Source: Musa acuminata AAA Group (Eukaryota; Streptophyta; Magnoliopsida; Zingiberales; Musaceae). From it: 64,000 nucleotides of DNA. The notes beneath the pieces are model-generated. The model was not told where the DNA came from, did no database searches, and saw only the letters and a list, made by a program, of their open reading frames with translations. A program made the translations under genes and the position numbers. Positions 24,701-35,765 of the stretch are shown here, piece by piece (the first letter of the stretch is position 1; every line of letters begins with the position of its first letter). The stretch lies in contig NC_088335.1 in NCBI RefSeq assembly GCF_036884655.1, positions 42,647,501 to 42,711,500 of the forward strand, in the 5' to 3' direction.

Positions 24701-25868
24701 TTATGAAGATATCAAAACTAATGATTCAAGTGTAGAAAATTATATCATTTTTCTTGAAAAACATAGACAGACACGTGAACAATACATAGCTAACTAAGGT
24801 CTTTAGTACTGTGGAAAAACCCAATGTATTAATTTTTATTGACCCAAAGGACACATGTCAACAATGCCAAACTCATTTGTACTGAACCACATGAACATAA
24901 TTCATTTATCTTGTTAACTCTGTGGAATGAACCATTTCCAAATTACTAATACATGCACAATCAACAAGAAGAGAAATTTGTACCTTCATAAATGAACACA
25001 AATATTGGCATATGATTGATCAATGACTAACTGATATTCATAGTATTCAAGTATAGCCTTGGCAGATGTAGCCATGCCTCTGCAGTTGTAATTGCCACCA
25101 TAGAAGGAGAAGTGGATTCTTATCATCAAACTCAACAAAGATACTTGAAAAGAGTTTGCATCTCTAGTAATGATCAAAAGCATCATATGAAGGATGGTGA
25201 TGCTGTTTTCAGGTGGCAATTCTTTATGGTTATCAGTTTATCACTATATGTTATAAAGCATGAATCTAAGGTACAGAGATTTATGGTTGTCGACGATAAA
25301 AAGGGCTGCACGGTGGAGCAATTAGAGTCTGAACTAAAGGTTTTCAATATCAGAAAGAGACCAATCCTAGTAGAAAGAATGACTGATATCTAGATCATCC
25401 AAGGCAGGAAGAACAAATTCTTCCTCTAATTTGGCACTTATTTTTTTATTGCTTGCAAAATAGCAATTGCACGAACCATATTTCAAATTGTCTTTTTATT
25501 TTTTATTTTACTTTTTCGAGGAAATACCAAATTCCAATTTCTCTTCTATCTTTTTGCCGTCTCCTTTTATTTTGAGTCATAATATCATCCATCCAAGGCC
25601 ATAAAAAAGCCATCTCTTTGAATGTTCTACCAACTTCCGAGAAAAAGTTAAGACAAAACAACCATACACTTTCTCAAGAAAAAATAGATCAAGAAATTTC
25701 CAGCCCAAAAATGATAAAAAGAAAGCAAATTTACCACCTACCCAAAACCATATAGAGTATTTGTTTTTTCTTCAGATACTAAACGATTTTTCTGGAAACA
25801 AAAATTAAGAAACGAATACCAAAGAAAAACTTACAGGGCCTCGCAAATCGATCGAGTGGTCCTGACAT
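18765..25868 (-). CDS. SFH: Sec14-like phosphatidylinositol/phosphatidylcholine transfer protein (SFH family)
   Basis: Thirteen coding exons give 629 residues in frame: 25868-25835, 24614-24314, 23352-23253, 22397-22131, 22017-21940, 21693-21592, 21501-21452, 21350-21251, 21115-21017, 20942-20826, 20489-20342, 19470-19067, 18854-18765. All borders are GT-AG and phases match. SFH proteins move or present PI and PC between membranes and prime phosphoinositide synthesis. The start [15 protein letters not shown] and a basic stretch ([13 protein letters not shown]) are family features. CRAL-TRIO N is about residues 75-130, and the Sec14 lipid-binding domain about 146-330 ([58 protein letters not shown]). 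Then come a hydrophobic segment (about 482-502) and a coiled-coil, nodulin-like tail with [17 protein letters not shown]. The C-terminus AKFRVSYW lacks the usual Lys-rich end; CGG|GTGAGT could be an unused or missed donor, so the last residues are uncertain. Confidence 0.93.
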
Positions 25869-25976
25869 ATCTGCCAAAGGTAAAAGAAGAAACCAAACTT
25901 TGTATCATAAATCCACTCATAAAGGTCAAAAACCCCTACAAGGAATCGAAACAAGAAATCCTAACGACAAGCATAC

Positions 25977-26260
25977 CGACCACACAGCTCTACTAATTCC
26001 CCACAGAGAAGAAGAAGACCGCGAGAGAAGCCGGGCCTAATCGGCGGTGAATCGCGTCAAGGCGGCTGCCGGCGGGTGGACCGGGGCTCCGACCGGAGGT
26101 GTTCTACGGCTCGGAGAGGCCGCAAGACTTGACCTTTTCTTACCCTCCGCTCTGCGTTCTTCTCCTTCGGCCTGCCAAGGGAAAGAAAGTGAACGAGAAG
26201 CGATTGGAGACAGTTGAACGTATTCTAATACGGAGAGACGTAAGCAAATTAGTTTCATCT
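25977..26260 (-). other. 5' UTR exon and promoter-proximal region of the SFH gene
   Basis: The coding start at 25868 follows a splice acceptor (TTTGGCAG) two bases upstream, and a GTATGC donor on the minus strand marks 25977 as the end of a GC-rich upstream exon. The reading frame at 26258-26037 in this exon has no Sec14 features and is better read as leader. Confidence 0.6.
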
Positions 26261-26629
26261 AAAATCTAACCTACTTCATTACGAACACATTTTACAAAAT
26301 AGAAGCTTTTCATTGGAGAAAAGCCACTCGATAACTGGGCCCACTCTGTGGGCCAAGAGTTCGTCCAATAAAAACGAACTATTATCTGTTTGGTGCCATG
26401 AAGGAAACACGGAATCCGGACCGCACATGCATTACCAAAATGGGCCGTATCTGTTTTTAAAAGCAATTTTCTCTCTCTCATCATGCTGTTTCCAAAACCA
26501 TGCGACCTCGTTTTGACCGTAAAAGAATGCGACGTGGCACAAAGTGGGAATATATGATTCGATCTTTGTTTTCCATTCCCACCACGCAAGGAAATAAGAT
26601 ATTATATCAAGAAAATAATTATCGTTCGA

Positions 26630-26631
<2 letters not shown>

Positions 26632-26671
<40 letters not shown>
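26632..26671. repeat. (AT)20 microsatellite
   Basis: Uninterrupted AT dinucleotides over 40 bases. Confidence 0.95.
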
Positions 26672-26673
<2 letters not shown>

Positions 26674-27796
26674 CTTTTGAGTCTCACATCCATTTTATAT
26701 GATGCACAGGTCATATTGTATGATCTCTTCTTAGTAATTAAAATTTTTTATTTATAAAAAATATTTCTTTCTTTTCTTCATTGGAATCATCAGAAATTAA
26801 TTGTTCCTTTAACTCAATTAGTTTACTTATTTAGTTTTTTTAGTTGTATTAACATAATCACTAGCCGTGATATATAACATCATGATTAGTTTTACATCAA
26901 AATTAACTTATAAAAATTTGATAAATATATTATTATTAATCTTAACTTAAATATTTTAATTATTGATTCGAATGAAATGAAATTGATAGACTAATAACCT
27001 ATTAGATCTGGATCGTAATATTTGATATTAGAATCGACTTAGTATTTAAACCGAAAGACTATTCATAGGATTAGTCCAACATCATAAATACATAAAATTA
27101 ACATTGACTTATAAATATATTATATTGTTATTAATTGTTTGGATCAAACAAAATTGATAAGTCATTTTCATCTTAAACCTATCACAATACTTAATATTTA
27201 GATTAGTTATTAACTCAATAATAAATTATTAATCTAAAATACTAAAGTCCAAGTTAATATTAATAAACTAATCTAACCCCATACACCAACTCAATTATCT
27301 TTTGCTTTGGATGTTGGATTAAACCGTGATGTTTAGAAAATAATATTTTTGACTGTAAATGGGAGATTTCAAACTTTAAAGATATAAATTTGATACTTTA
27401 ATGTTTATATGAATCAATTCTTAGTTTTTTTGTTCTTTCTCCTTTCTTTCTTGTTAAGCCGTCACCTTCACAATAAGTGAAGACTGATATGCACAACTGT
27501 CCCCAACCTGACATCCTATGAGTGTAGAAAGGATCAAAGAAAAGATGGACAGTTTAACAAGATGAGAATATGATTCATTGAACCACATAAAAGGCATTCC
27601 ATTGGACATACAAAGCATGACAAGAACAGTTTGTTCCCCAGTGGTCCAGTTTTTGTAAGCATATCTACCCTACATTTCCAAAAGGAAGTCTAATTGGATA
27701 TCTTTTCTACTTATGATTGTTCATTTTGAAGTATGTGTTGTGAGAAAATAAGTCTAATGCTTATGATTGCCATTTTCTTGATGGATTATTGTAAAG

Positions 27797-27799
27797 TTT

Positions 27800-27830
<31 letters not shown>

Positions 27831-27836
27831 TTTTTA
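27797..27836. repeat. (TTA)n microsatellite, imperfect
   Basis: About eight TTA units followed by interrupted copies. Confidence 0.85.
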
Positions 27837-29662
27837 AGATCAGATATCAATACATCTCAAGTTTAAATCTAATTATTTTTTTCTTATATATATATATATT
27901 GATTTCTTTCCGATCAATCTTTTTTTTTCATTCTAGACGACGGTTCACTCGATCTTAATTATTTAGTTTATCAAACATAATTATTTTTTAATCAGTCTTA
28001 ACTCAGATCATATTTTATCGATCTAACTCTGACGTCATTTTAGATTTTTTTTAAGATTCTAAGTCATTATAGAACGATAAATAAACACTGATACAACTCA
28101 AAAACTTAAAGTATCATATGATTATCTAACTCTTTTAGTAATAAAAAAATTTAAGATTATTTTTTCATTCATTTTTTTAATCTCATATAAATAAAATTTT
28201 CGAGTCATAATAAAAGTAATTTTAGGAAAACTGTATGCGTGGCTCAATTCTTATATCATATATCAACTGATCTTTAACCTATCTTCATAGTTGCACTCAT
28301 GTCTCTCATGTCTCCCTTTATTCATGTAGTTGTTATGTGGGCAATGGGCATCAATTAAGCCAACCCACACGGCATCGGTTGTTGCTCGATGTGACTCCTA
28401 AGACTTTGATCAAATCATTGTCGCGACAACATGCCGTAATGGACGGGAATTAGATAAAAATATGTCATATATTTGAATGACAAATGGAGGAGGTACCAAT
28501 TTTTTTGTATTTTTATTTTCTAGAAAAGAGGAGGTAGACCTTAAGATCGAGTTTCTATAGCCTGTAATAAGGAATTAGATTCGGATTCGATGGTTCGTCG
28601 ATTTTAAATCAGTTAAAAAATAATAAAAAAAATTAAATACCTTTACAAATGATGATTGTGTCGATAAGTGTTGGCATATAGCGATACTGACCACTGCGAG
28701 CTATGTGTTGTGAGAAGGTTAGAAATGAAGGTTTGCGAAAGGTATTAGTAAGCTTTCTGCTTGTTACATGTGATTCAGAGATAATTATATGGTAAATATC
28801 ATGGTAAGTGTGTAGACCAAATCAATGCAATGAATTATTCCTTTCAAAAAAAGTCCAAGCAGAGACCCCATCAAAGACAACCTCATGTCCAAGTTTGGAG
28901 TGGTCGAACACTTATAACCCATGCAAAGAGAGACGTCGGAACGAAGAGGGAAGAAACGCATCTAACCTCGTCATTCTGTCTCTCTCTTTCCATATGACAC
29001 AAGCAAAAGGACAGTAGAGGAGGACACAGCGCATCTTCTCGGGATCTGTGAAGGCCATGTTGTCCAGAGAATTTGAAGTGCTGCAGCTGCCGCTGCAGCT
29101 TTTGCTGCCTGAATGGTCTCATTCGTCCTCACGCAGGACATGTGAGCTGTGTCCGTTCTTTTGCTGACCCTTCTCCGTTCTTTTGCTGCTTTCCTGCCTC
29201 ACCCACTTGCACGAGGTTGAAGTGTCAGCCTAAGCTTTCTTGCGAGGAGTACTTTGGTTAGATTTGATTTGATCATATTAGTTTAGGCATTGTTGAGCGA
29301 GAAAGAGTCGATTAAATTAGATCACCCACATTAAACTTATTCAACTTTATAATGAATCAATGATCGGACCTCAATTATATATTGTGACTATTTCAGTTAA
29401 AATCCAGTAATATGTTAAACTTGTTATACATTTTAATTTTCTATGGACGTATCCTTCCGAGGATGACGAAGAAAAAGTTTTAAAAGTTTGTGACATTAAG
29501 TTTCGATTATCTTGGGATGGTCATGAATAATCCATTGTTCACGTATAAACCCTTGCATAAGTATCAATTTATTCGAGTCAACAATTCCTCTTATCTTTAT
29601 GAGCTTTGTATAATTTTTTCGATCGTCGAGTAACCCATCCCTCCTTGGTCTCATCCTTTGTC

Positions 29663-29667
29663 AAGCA
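29663..29667. repeat. Target-site duplication AAGCA (copia, left)
   Basis: AAGCA directly before the LTR start TGTTGAATC; exact match at 38334-38338. Confidence 0.92.
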
Positions 29668-30499
29668 TGTTGAATCTCGTATTTTGATGATAAAACTACT
29701 TGATATATGTTTATGATTTAATCTGCGTTTTGAGTGACGCAGGATGCTTTGATCAGGATGAGACAATTAAAGCAGGAAAATCATGTTGTGCCGGAGGAAC
29801 ATGTCAGAAGATTGGACGTCGGGCCGGTGGATCGGTCGACGTATCGACAGAAGGCTTCGGGCCGTGGACTCGGGCATCGGGCCAAGTAGAGCGGGTATTG
29901 TGCCAAGGATATCGGAGTTGCGGAGTCAACTGGCCGATTGGGCAATAGGCCGCAGGAGAGGACGATGCGCCGAAGAATCAGACGAAGCGTCGAGGGACCA
30001 ATGACATGCCGGACAACTTGGTTAATTGCTTAGGATTAATTGTCTCGATCGAAGTTTTGTTTTAAGTGTGCAGGATTAACTACGATGAAAGATAGACAAG
30101 CAGCAGGAGTTGCGCCGGAGTCAAGTTCATGATCACGTTGGGAGTTCGAGAGTTCGACGGAAGTACGGACGGTCGTCGGAGGTTCTGCGAGAACAGATCC
30201 GAGAAGTCCAGAAGCTTGCCAAGTGGATCGTCGCAAAGTCCAGGAGTTTGCCGGAAGTCCGCAGAAGCATCACCGAGGGTTCATCGGATGATCGACGGAA
30301 GTTCGCCGGAAACTCGTCGGAAGAAGCGATTGACGTACCAAAGCAAAGCTGCAGAAATTGTCTTAGATTTAATCGTAGTTAGCATGGTGATTAAGTTAGA
30401 AATGGGAGGTGATCCCATTAGCTTAATCCTGGGGCAATTGGGCCCCTAAAGAACTCAAGTTGGGTCGAATGGTTCAACCCATTCGAACCCAAGTAGCTG

Positions 30500-31090
30500 T
30501 GGGAGGTGCAACCGCCCAGGCAGGGAGGTGCCACCGCCCAGGCTAAGTCTCCCAGCGAGACTGGGCGGTGCAACCGCCCCAGCCAAGAGGTGCAACCGCC
30601 CAGGGCTCAGTCTCCAAGCGAGACTGGGCGGTGCAACCTCCTCTGTCGAGAGGTAGCACCGCCAGAGCTCAAGTTCCGAGCTCTGGCAGGCGATGCAACC
30701 ACCGAGCTCGGTCTTCGAGCTCTAGCAGAGAGCTACAACCTCTCTGGACAGGAGATGAACCGCCTGAGCTCGGTCTTCGAGCTCTGGCAGAGTGGTGCAA
30801 CCACCTCTGGCAGAGAGGTGCAACCACCTCTGGCAGAGAGGTGCAACCACCTCTGGCAGAGAAGAGAAACTTCTCTGGTCAGGAGATGCACCGCCTGAGC
30901 TCGGTCTTCGAGCTCTGGCAGGAAGGTGCAACCACCCCTGACAGAGAGGGTGGAACCGTCCGAGCTCAGTCTTCGAGCTCTGCCAGGCGGTGCCACCTCT
31001 CCAGTCGAGAGGTGCAACCGCCTGAGCTCAGACTTCGAGCTCTGCCAGGCGGTGCCACCTCTCCAGTCAAGAGGTGCAACCGCCTGATCC
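30500..31090 (+). repeat. U3 repeat block: GGTGCAACC and GAGCTC hairpin motifs (5' LTR)
   Basis: GC-rich block of interspersed AGGTGCAACC(A/G)CC motifs alternating with GAGCTC...CGAGCTCTGGCAG segments whose GAGCTC ends can pair. A 24 bp unit (CTCTGGCAGAGAGGTGCAAC + CACC) is tandem near 30785-30860, with one copy more than in the 3' LTR. Its position just upstream of the TATA box makes it the likely enhancer region (inference). Confidence 0.85.
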
Positions 31091-31144
31091 CGGAATTCCG
31101 GGATTTGATCGTTTTGAGCTCGAAATTTGAATTGGGTTGGGGCC

Positions 31145-31152
31145 TATAAATA
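31145..31152 (+). promoter_or_regulatory. TATA box of the copia 5' LTR
   Basis: TATAAATA in the context GGGGCCTATAAATACCCC. Transcription probably starts about 30 bases downstream, which makes the rest of the LTR R-U5. The same box is at 37244-37251 in the 3' LTR. Confidence 0.8.
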
Positions 31153-31868
31153 CCCCACCCATTCAGCACTGAAAAGATACAGACCCACACCGAAATCTTG
31201 ATCTTTTCTGTGATTCTAAGAGCTCAAAAGTGTTGTAAAGCCTTTAAGTCTCCTCCTTCTGTTCTTCAAGTTTTCAGTTATAAAGTGAGGAGAGAAAGGT
31301 CTGTAAAGGTTGTCTCTTGAGCCTGTCAAAAGGAGAGAAACTGTAAAAGGGAAGTTTGGCCTTCGCCTATTGAAGGAAGGCCCCTAGTTGACGTCGGCAA
31401 CCTCGTCGGTGGAGGAAGCCAAAAGTGGAGTAGGTCAAGGCTGACCGAACCACTCTAAATCTCTGGTTTGCGTTTATTTTTGAGCACTTTATCATTACTG
31501 CAAACCTCCTCCATTACTACTGCTCTCTGCGCTCTCACGAACAAGTTCTAAGTGCTGTTCTTCCGAATCTGCATTCAGACGTAAATTCGTATTTTCGTAC
31601 ATTACAGTTTACGTTTACGTTTGATTCTGCAGAACTGTCTTCCGTGCTTTTACGAAAGAGTTTCTTTGCAGTTTACACTTACATTTTGATCCTATTGATA
31701 ACTGCAAACTGTCCTCTACAATTTTACGAACGAGCTTCAACATTTAGACGTAAAACTGCATTTAGACGTAAATCGGCTTTCCTCTCACAATCATCAGTTC
31801 TCAGTTCACGTTTACGTCTTGATTTCAACTGCATACTGCCTTCTGCGAGTATACAAACGAGTTTCAAA

Positions 31869-32077
31869 GTTTAGACGTAAATCTGCGTTTAGACGTAAAT
31901 CTGCGTTTAGACGTAAAACTGCGTTTAGACGTAAATCTGAGTTTAGACGTAAACTGCGCTTAGACGCAAAACTGCGCTTAGACGCAAACTGTGTTTAGAC
32001 GCAAACTGCGCTTAGACGCAAACTGCGCTTAGACGCAATCTGCGCTTAGACGCAAACTGCACTTAGATACAAACTGA
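31869..32077 (+). repeat. 17-18 bp tandem array TTAGACG(T/C)AAA (5' LTR)
   Basis: Twelve copies of a unit like GTTTAGACGTAAATCTGC grading into GCTTAGACGCAAACTGC. The first copies carry GACGTAAA and later ones GACGCAAA. Isolated copies occur upstream near 31740-31775. It lies in the transcribed leader. Confidence 0.92.
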
Positions 32078-32199
32078 GAATTAGCTTTTGCATCATAATA
32101 GCTTTTATTGAACGAACGCAGCTTTTGGTTTTTAATCGCTGTAAGATTTCCGCTGCACTAATTCACCCCCCCCCTCTTAGTGCTCTCGATCCTAACAAT

Positions 32200-32211
32200 T
32201 GGTATCAGAGC
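32200..32211 (+). other. Primer-binding site (initiator Met tRNA)
   Basis: TGGTATCAGAGC, two bases after the 5' LTR end, a perfect plant tRNA-iMet primer site. Confidence 0.95.
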
Positions 32212-32247
32212 GGGGTATCTCTCATTTCGGATTTACACCCGAGAGAA

Positions 32248-33159
32248 ATGGCTCTTCAAGAGGGCTTTTCGATCTTTCGTCCACCGTTCTTTAACGGATT
32301 GGACTACACTTACTGGAAAACTCGAATGAGAGTTTTCTTGATTTCTCTAAATCTGGATTTATGGAATATCGTTGAAAATGGTTTTCAACTTCCCTCTAAA
32401 CCGACGAACGAATGGTCGGATTTAGAGAAGAAGTATTTTTCTTTAAACGCAAAGGCTATGAATGCCTTATTTTGCGCTTTGGACAAAAATGAGTTCAATC
32501 GGGTTTCTTTGTGCGAAACGACTTTCGATATTTGGCGCACTCTTGAAATCACGCATGAGGGAACTAGTAGAGTCAAAGACTCGAAAGTTAATATTTTACT
32601 GCATGATTTCGAGCTTTTTCATATGAAACCAAGCGAAACCATTGTTGACATGTACACCCGTTTTACGGATGTCGTCAATGGTTTAAATTCACTTGGTAAA
32701 AGCTTTTCGGATTTTGAACTCGTTAACAAAGTTTTGCGCTCACTTTCTAAAACTTGGGATTCAAAAGTAATTGCTATTCAAGAATCGAAAAACTTGAACC
32801 AATTTCCACTTGAAGAACTAATTGGTTCATTGATCACATATGAAATGACGTGCAATGCACGTGAAGAACTTGAGAACCACCTTCCAAAGAACAGGAAGGA
32901 TTTGGGACATAGAACATTTGAAGACCACTCGAGCATAAGCTCAAGTGATGGTGAACTTAAACTACAAATGAAACGAAAATTAAAAAGCAAAAAGAATCAA
33001 ACTACTTGCTTTAAACGCAAGAAGAAGAACAAAAACTGGGATGAATCGAGCTCCTCCGAAGAAGAGAAAGTCAACAAAAGCAAGGCGGCAAACTACGCCT
33101 TAACAGCCTACAATGATGAGGTAATCGAAATCCCCCTAATTTATTTTGAAATTACTTGA
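32248..33159 (+). CDS. Copia Gag polyprotein (UBN2/DUF4219-type), no zinc knuckle
   Basis: 303 residues from the first ATG after the primer site (MALQEGFSIFRPPFF). Residues about 15-220 match the plant copia Gag (UBN2) fold: FFNGLDYTYWKTRMRVFL, then WSDLEKKYFSLNAKAMNALF, TTFDIWRTLEITHEGTSRVK and MYTRFTDVVNGLNSLGK, ending around PLEELIGSLITYE. A Lys-rich stretch (about 245-285) and an acidic Ser/Glu patch (SSSSEEE) follow. The frame then stops before any CCHC knuckle, the point where related elements continue into the nucleocapsid and pol. It presumably forms particle shells; without pol it cannot copy itself. The frame runs open upstream into the LTR, but the first ATG after the primer site is the likely start. 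Confidence 0.85.
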   Translation: MALQEGFSIFRPPFFNGLDYTYWKTRMRVFLISLNLDLWNIVENGFQLPSKPTNEWSDLEKKYFSLNAKAMNALFCALDKNEFNRVSLCETTFDIWRTLEITHEGTSRVKDSKVNILLHDFELFHMKPSETIVDMYTRFTDVVNGLNSLGKSFSDFELVNKVLRSLSKTWDSKVIAIQESKNLNQFPLEELIGSLITYEMTCNAREELENHLPKNRKDLGHRTFEDHSSISSSDGELKLQMKRKLKSKKNQTTCFKRKKKNKNWDESSSSEEEKVNKSKAANYALTAYNDEVIEIPLIYFEIT

Positions 33160-35751
33160 TGCTTTCATGATGTATCTTTCTCTTTTAGTTTAGAATTAAT
33201 TTTCTTAAAAATTACATGTTAAAAAAAAAAAATTATTATGATCATACTAAGTAATTTCAAAAATGATAATATTGCATATTTTATGATAAACAAATAAAAT
33301 GATCTTGATTGAAAATATGAAATCATGGTTAAGAAGTAATAATGTGCATTACGTTAATTTCCATTGTTATTTCTCGATTTTGATTAAAGATCATGTTTGA
33401 TTTGAAGAAATGCATAATGATGAAATTAAATATTTCGATTGACAATTTCATGCATGAGATATACATGATGATTTTTGTGATTGATGGTTTTATGATGAAA
33501 TTCATTTTACGATCCTAAACGTTGATGCATGTTTTCATTTGACATAAATGAAAAGGCATGCTAACATGAAATCGATCACTTAAGATGAAACACTTAAAAA
33601 AGGGGAGAAATATATGAATTGATGCTATAAACACTATGCTATGATTATCCCATGCTTGCATCACCAAGAAATATATGATTGCTATCATTGCTATATGCCC
33701 TGTATCAAGATATCAAACAAAATCTTGCTTCACAGTTTTACGCATTGATATCTTACCACATGATGAAATGCTACAATTGATGAACACTTGAAATGTAATC
33801 CTCTATCTTATTGATAAATCTATGCTTGTCATACATGAATTTATTGAATGTAATTTTGAGGATGATTTCAGATTTGACAAATGCTTGATTCGTATTTACG
33901 ATATAAGATACACTTTAAATATGAATCATGCATCAATCATGTTAAATGCTTCAATCATTTTCTATCTCTAGAGTTCTCGATTTTGATGAAATACAAGTGA
34001 TAAATTCATTTATGATATCTTGTAAATCACTTGAATTATGAATGAGTTTTTTTTTATGATGCGTTAAAAGAATCACTTAAAAAGAAAATGCTTTTCCCAT
34101 CTGATCGAGATTAATGATTTCATGATATTTTGTGAATCTCGAAATTAATTTTAATGACTTGATTATGAATTTCAAGTTAATGATTTGATTTGAATCATAA
34201 TCTTGATCTTGCAAAATTGAAGTCACAAATAATATCCTGTGGTATTCATGAATTGATACTCACAATATGAAAGCATTGATATTCATGACTTGAATTGGAT
34301 TGAAACATTGTATGCTTAAATTAATCATTCTCCTATGTTTCAAAAATTCCTTAAATGCCTTATGTGATGATTGAAAACTAACTTGCTTTATGATGAATCA
34401 CGAATCATAACTTGATCTATGATGCCTTGAAATGATTAAAATATTTAATACTTTTATGCTCTACCCCCTACTTTCTTCTTGTTTTCAATGATAAAATGGG
34501 GAGAAGTTTTGATCATGCATGGTAGGATATAATTTGACAAAATTGATACCATCATGATATGAAACATTTATGATGTGCAATTATGCATGCAATACTTGCT
34601 TTCTAATTATGATGTGATGTATTGCATATGATGTAAATCATGATCTAAAATGCTATGAGTGCCAAGTTACACATTTTGAGAAGAAATTGCTATATTGAAA
34701 CATTAATGTAATTATGAATGGTGATATGATATCATGCATGTAATACTTCAACTTATGATAATGATGCATGCAATGATAAAATATTCATGATGAAAAATTG
34801 TCTTGACATTCATAACTTGATTATTCATCCTTTGTCATGATTTTGAAATCGTTGTAAAAGGAAAAAAGAAGTACAAAACTGTATTCTCTCTTCCTTTTTT
34901 ACAATGACAAAGGGGGAGATAGCTAGCTTGTACAAGTCAAGAAGATGCAAAAACTTGACTGCTTGCTTGCCTATCTTAAGTAGCAAAGATTGCTAACTTG
35001 CTCATTTCAAGAAGAAAAATTGTCTTCTTGAACATCACTATCTTGAATATCTTAGTTGAAGCAAAACTTGCAATTTGCACATTGCAATAGGAAGCAAGAA
35101 TCATGAGCTTACACAAGAAAGCTATCTTGTATTTGCTTTCGAAATTTTTGCTAGCTTATATATTGTGAAACTTGTATATCGTAAAAATTGCTAGCTTGTT
35201 GGTCTAAAGAGAAGCAAAAAGTTGCTATCTCAAAAGAGGCAAAAATGCTAACTTGCGCATCTAGCAAAGTGAGCAAAATTTTCAAGAAGCAAGAGTTGCC
35301 TTCTTGAACATCTCTAATTTGCTAGCTTACATGATGTAGAACTTGCTATCTTATATGCTATAAAACTTGCATATCTAAAACTTGATAGCATGAATGTTCT
35401 AAGCATGATGAAATACTTGCTAAATCTTCTAGCTCCAAAGATTGCATTATGATAAAACTTGATACTATGTTTTTCATGCAATGAATTGAACCAATATCAC
35501 AAACACTTGATTGTGGTACTTCTCCTTTTTGTTGATGACAAAGGGGAAGAAGTATGTTGATGACATGACATGTGATGCATAAGTTTATGCATATGTTCAT
35601 GTTGATGTGTTGCAAGTATTCATGATGAATATTGCAATGACTTGAATTCATGTTGAATTCAAGGTTCTATCAATATGGCATATTGATAGGGGGAGTTTGT
35701 TTAAACTCCGGGAGTTAAGTTTAACTCCGTCATCAAGTGGTTGTCATCATC
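33160..35751 (+). other. Non-coding interior of the copia element
   Basis: AT-rich and dense in ATGAT/CTTGAT words; no pol domain in any frame. From about 34.92 to 35.45 kb it is built of degenerate repeats of AACTTGCTAGCTT-like words. Polypurine-like segments recur internally: ACAAAGGGGGAGAT near 34905-34920, GACAAAGGGGAAGAAG near 35537-35553, and AAAATGGGGAGAAG near 34493-34507. These recall the 3' non-coding region of SIRE-like elements. Confidence 0.7.
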
Positions 35752-35764
35752 AAAAAGGGGGAGA
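35752..35764 (+). other. Polypurine tract of the copia element
   Basis: AAAAAGGGGGAGA one base before the 3' LTR. Confidence 0.93.
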
Positions 35765-35765
35765 T

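Larger units (their letters stand above)
26280..29662. other. Intergenic spacer
   Basis: AT-rich with two microsatellites listed separately. 28.8-29.25 kb is richer in GC, with short plus- and minus-strand reading frames but no recognisable domain. No gene supported. Confidence 0.45.
29668..32197 (+). repeat. 5' LTR of the copia element
   Basis: 2530 bp from TGTTGAATC to CCTAACA. It contains a GC-rich U3 repeat block (about 30500-31090), a TATA box, and a 17-18 bp tandem array (31869-32077). A run of nine C lies near its end, against thirteen in the other LTR. It lacks a 24-base segment present in the 3' LTR at about 36322-36345. Confidence 0.95.

Noticed and set aside
26037..26258. 73-codon minus-strand frame as SFH N-terminus
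   Set aside because: The family start [12 protein letters not shown] is at 25868 after a splice acceptor; this frame is in the leader exon and shows no Sec14 features.
28808..29261. GC-richer patch with short frames on both strands
   Set aside because: No splice-supported gene, RNA gene or repeat recognised; composition alone is not enough.
30506..31190. Long overlapping reading frames on both strands in the copia LTR (repeated at 36628-37289)
   Set aside because: They arise from the GC-rich GGTGCAACC/GAGCTC repeats, occur in several frames at once and match no protein.
31869..32077. Array resembling a CRISPR
   Set aside because: Units are head-to-tail 17-18 bp with no unique spacers, in a plant retrotransposon LTR.
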